Shown: positions 63,702 to 64,000 of the stretch, in pieces
Position numbering within the stretch: the first letter of the stretch is position 1
Layout: each line of letters begins with the position of its first letter
DNA from: Dechloromonas sp.
Lineage (GTDB): Bacteria; Pseudomonadota; Gammaproteobacteria; Burkholderiales; Rhodocyclaceae
Direction: 5' to 3'
Assembly: GCA_028687035.1 (NCBI GenBank)
Contig: JAQUAX010000010.1
Span: 62,001 to 126,000 of the forward strand
DNA: 64,000 bases
Translations under genes and position numbers: made by a program
The notes under the pieces: model-generated
What the model was told of the DNA's origin: nothing
What the model saw: only the letters and a program-made list of their open reading frames with translations
Databases searched by the model: none

Positions 63702-63998
63702 ATGGACTGGCACTCGATCCTGATCGCGCTGCTGATCCTGTTCGCGCTGCTGCAGCTGGCCGACGCCTGGACCACCGACCGCGGGCTGGCCCGCGGCCTG
63801 CGCGAGATCAACCCGGCCATGGCCTGGCTGATCGCCCGCTACGGCCGCCGTCCGGCATTGGCCGTCGCCAAGCTGGTGATGATCGCCATCGCCCTCGGCG
63901 CCACCGCCGCCGGCTGGATGCCCTGGCCGGTGCTGGCGGCGATCGATGCGGTGTACGCCGGCGTGGTCGTCAATAACGCGCTCAGGCTGCGTAGATAG
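63702..63998 (+). CDS. Small phage membrane protein
   Basis: 98 residues from ATG 63702, or 100 from a GTG at 63696 that overlaps the previous stop. Three hydrophobic segments (SILIALLILFALLQLADAW; VAKLVMIAIALGATAAGW; VLAAIDAVYAGVVVNNAL) with a basic C-terminus (LRLRR). It could be a holin-like or other membrane protein; the start of a lysis module would be expected here. The stop lies 2 bases before the window end. Confidence 0.65.
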   Translation: MDWHSILIALLILFALLQLADAWTTDRGLARGLREINPAMAWLIARYGRRPALAVAKLVMIAIALGATAAGWMPWPVLAAIDAVYAGVVVNNALRLRR

Positions 63999-64000
63999 GG

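Larger units (their letters stand above)
38540..64000 (+). mobile_element. Prophage (siphovirus-like) integrated at tRNA-Val, right end outside window
   Basis: It starts at the break in the host tRNA-Val. It carries a complete tRNA-Val, a tyrosine recombinase, terminase, portal, head, connector, tail tube, tape measure and tail tip genes, and a diversity-generating retroelement, all rightward except one small gene at 46351-46569. Frames overlap by ATGA in most places, as in compact phage late operons. No early repressor, replication or lysis gene is recognised in the window. The right attachment site is not reached. Confidence 0.92.

Overview
The window is about 66% G+C double-stranded DNA from a betaproteobacterial chromosome. 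The block gyrA-serC-pheA-hisC-tyrA-(aroA-cmk fusion)-rpsA-ihfB-lapA-lapB is a typical betaproteobacterial arrangement. Together with the fused aroA-cmk, the MltF/MltD enzymes and the tRNA set it suggests a relative of the Rhodocyclales; that placement is inference, not a database result. The right-hand 25 kb is a prophage that continues past the window end.

Positions 1-38,500 are core chromosome. Positions 1-13,125 form one long rightward block: the 3' part of DNA gyrase A, then serine and aromatic amino-acid synthesis with a small exported-type ATP-dependent DNA ligase inserted, ribosomal protein S1, IHF beta and the LapA/LapB envelope pair. Positions 13,134-18,872 hold UDP-glucose dehydrogenase, cysteine synthase B, a DEDD exonuclease, pyrophosphatase, NAD synthetase and the PII protein GlnB. 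Positions 18,931-28,269 hold an Smr protein and thioredoxin reductase (both leftward), FtsK, LolA, an acetyltransferase, RarA, an exported M14 peptidase and seryl-tRNA synthetase. The 3' end of serS is repeated in tandem with a 158-bp period. Next come MltF, tRNA-Ser(CGA), a peptide-type ABC transporter without a binding protein, MltD, a doubled Asp-Glu-Ala tRNA cluster with a clear promoter and terminator, and GltX.

Positions 38,500-64,000 are the element. A host tRNA-Val(CAC) is cut off just after its anticodon loop, and a complete tRNA-Val(CAC) follows 72 bp later. An AT-rich tract with about ten copies of an 11-bp repeat leads into a tyrosine recombinase. The late genes of a siphovirus-type phage follow in order: regulator-like gene, terminase, portal, head morphogenesis, a protease-scaffold-capsid fusion, head-tail connectors, tail tube, a frameshifted tail chaperone pair, a 1,641-residue tape measure with two EF-hand loops, and tail tip and spike genes.

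The most striking system is a complete diversity-generating retroelement (DGR) at 60,281-63,271. Its target gene carries a C-terminal variable repeat (VR). An 8-bp hairpin with a GGGA tetraloop follows, then avd, the template repeat (TR) and a reverse transcriptase. VR and TR align without gaps over 113 bp; 14 of the 15 mismatches fall on TR adenines, the signature of adenine-specific mutagenic retrohoming. The hairpin also lies between a strong Shine-Dalgarno sequence and the avd start codon. No repressor, replication or lysis genes are recognisable inside the window, so they probably lie to the right of it.
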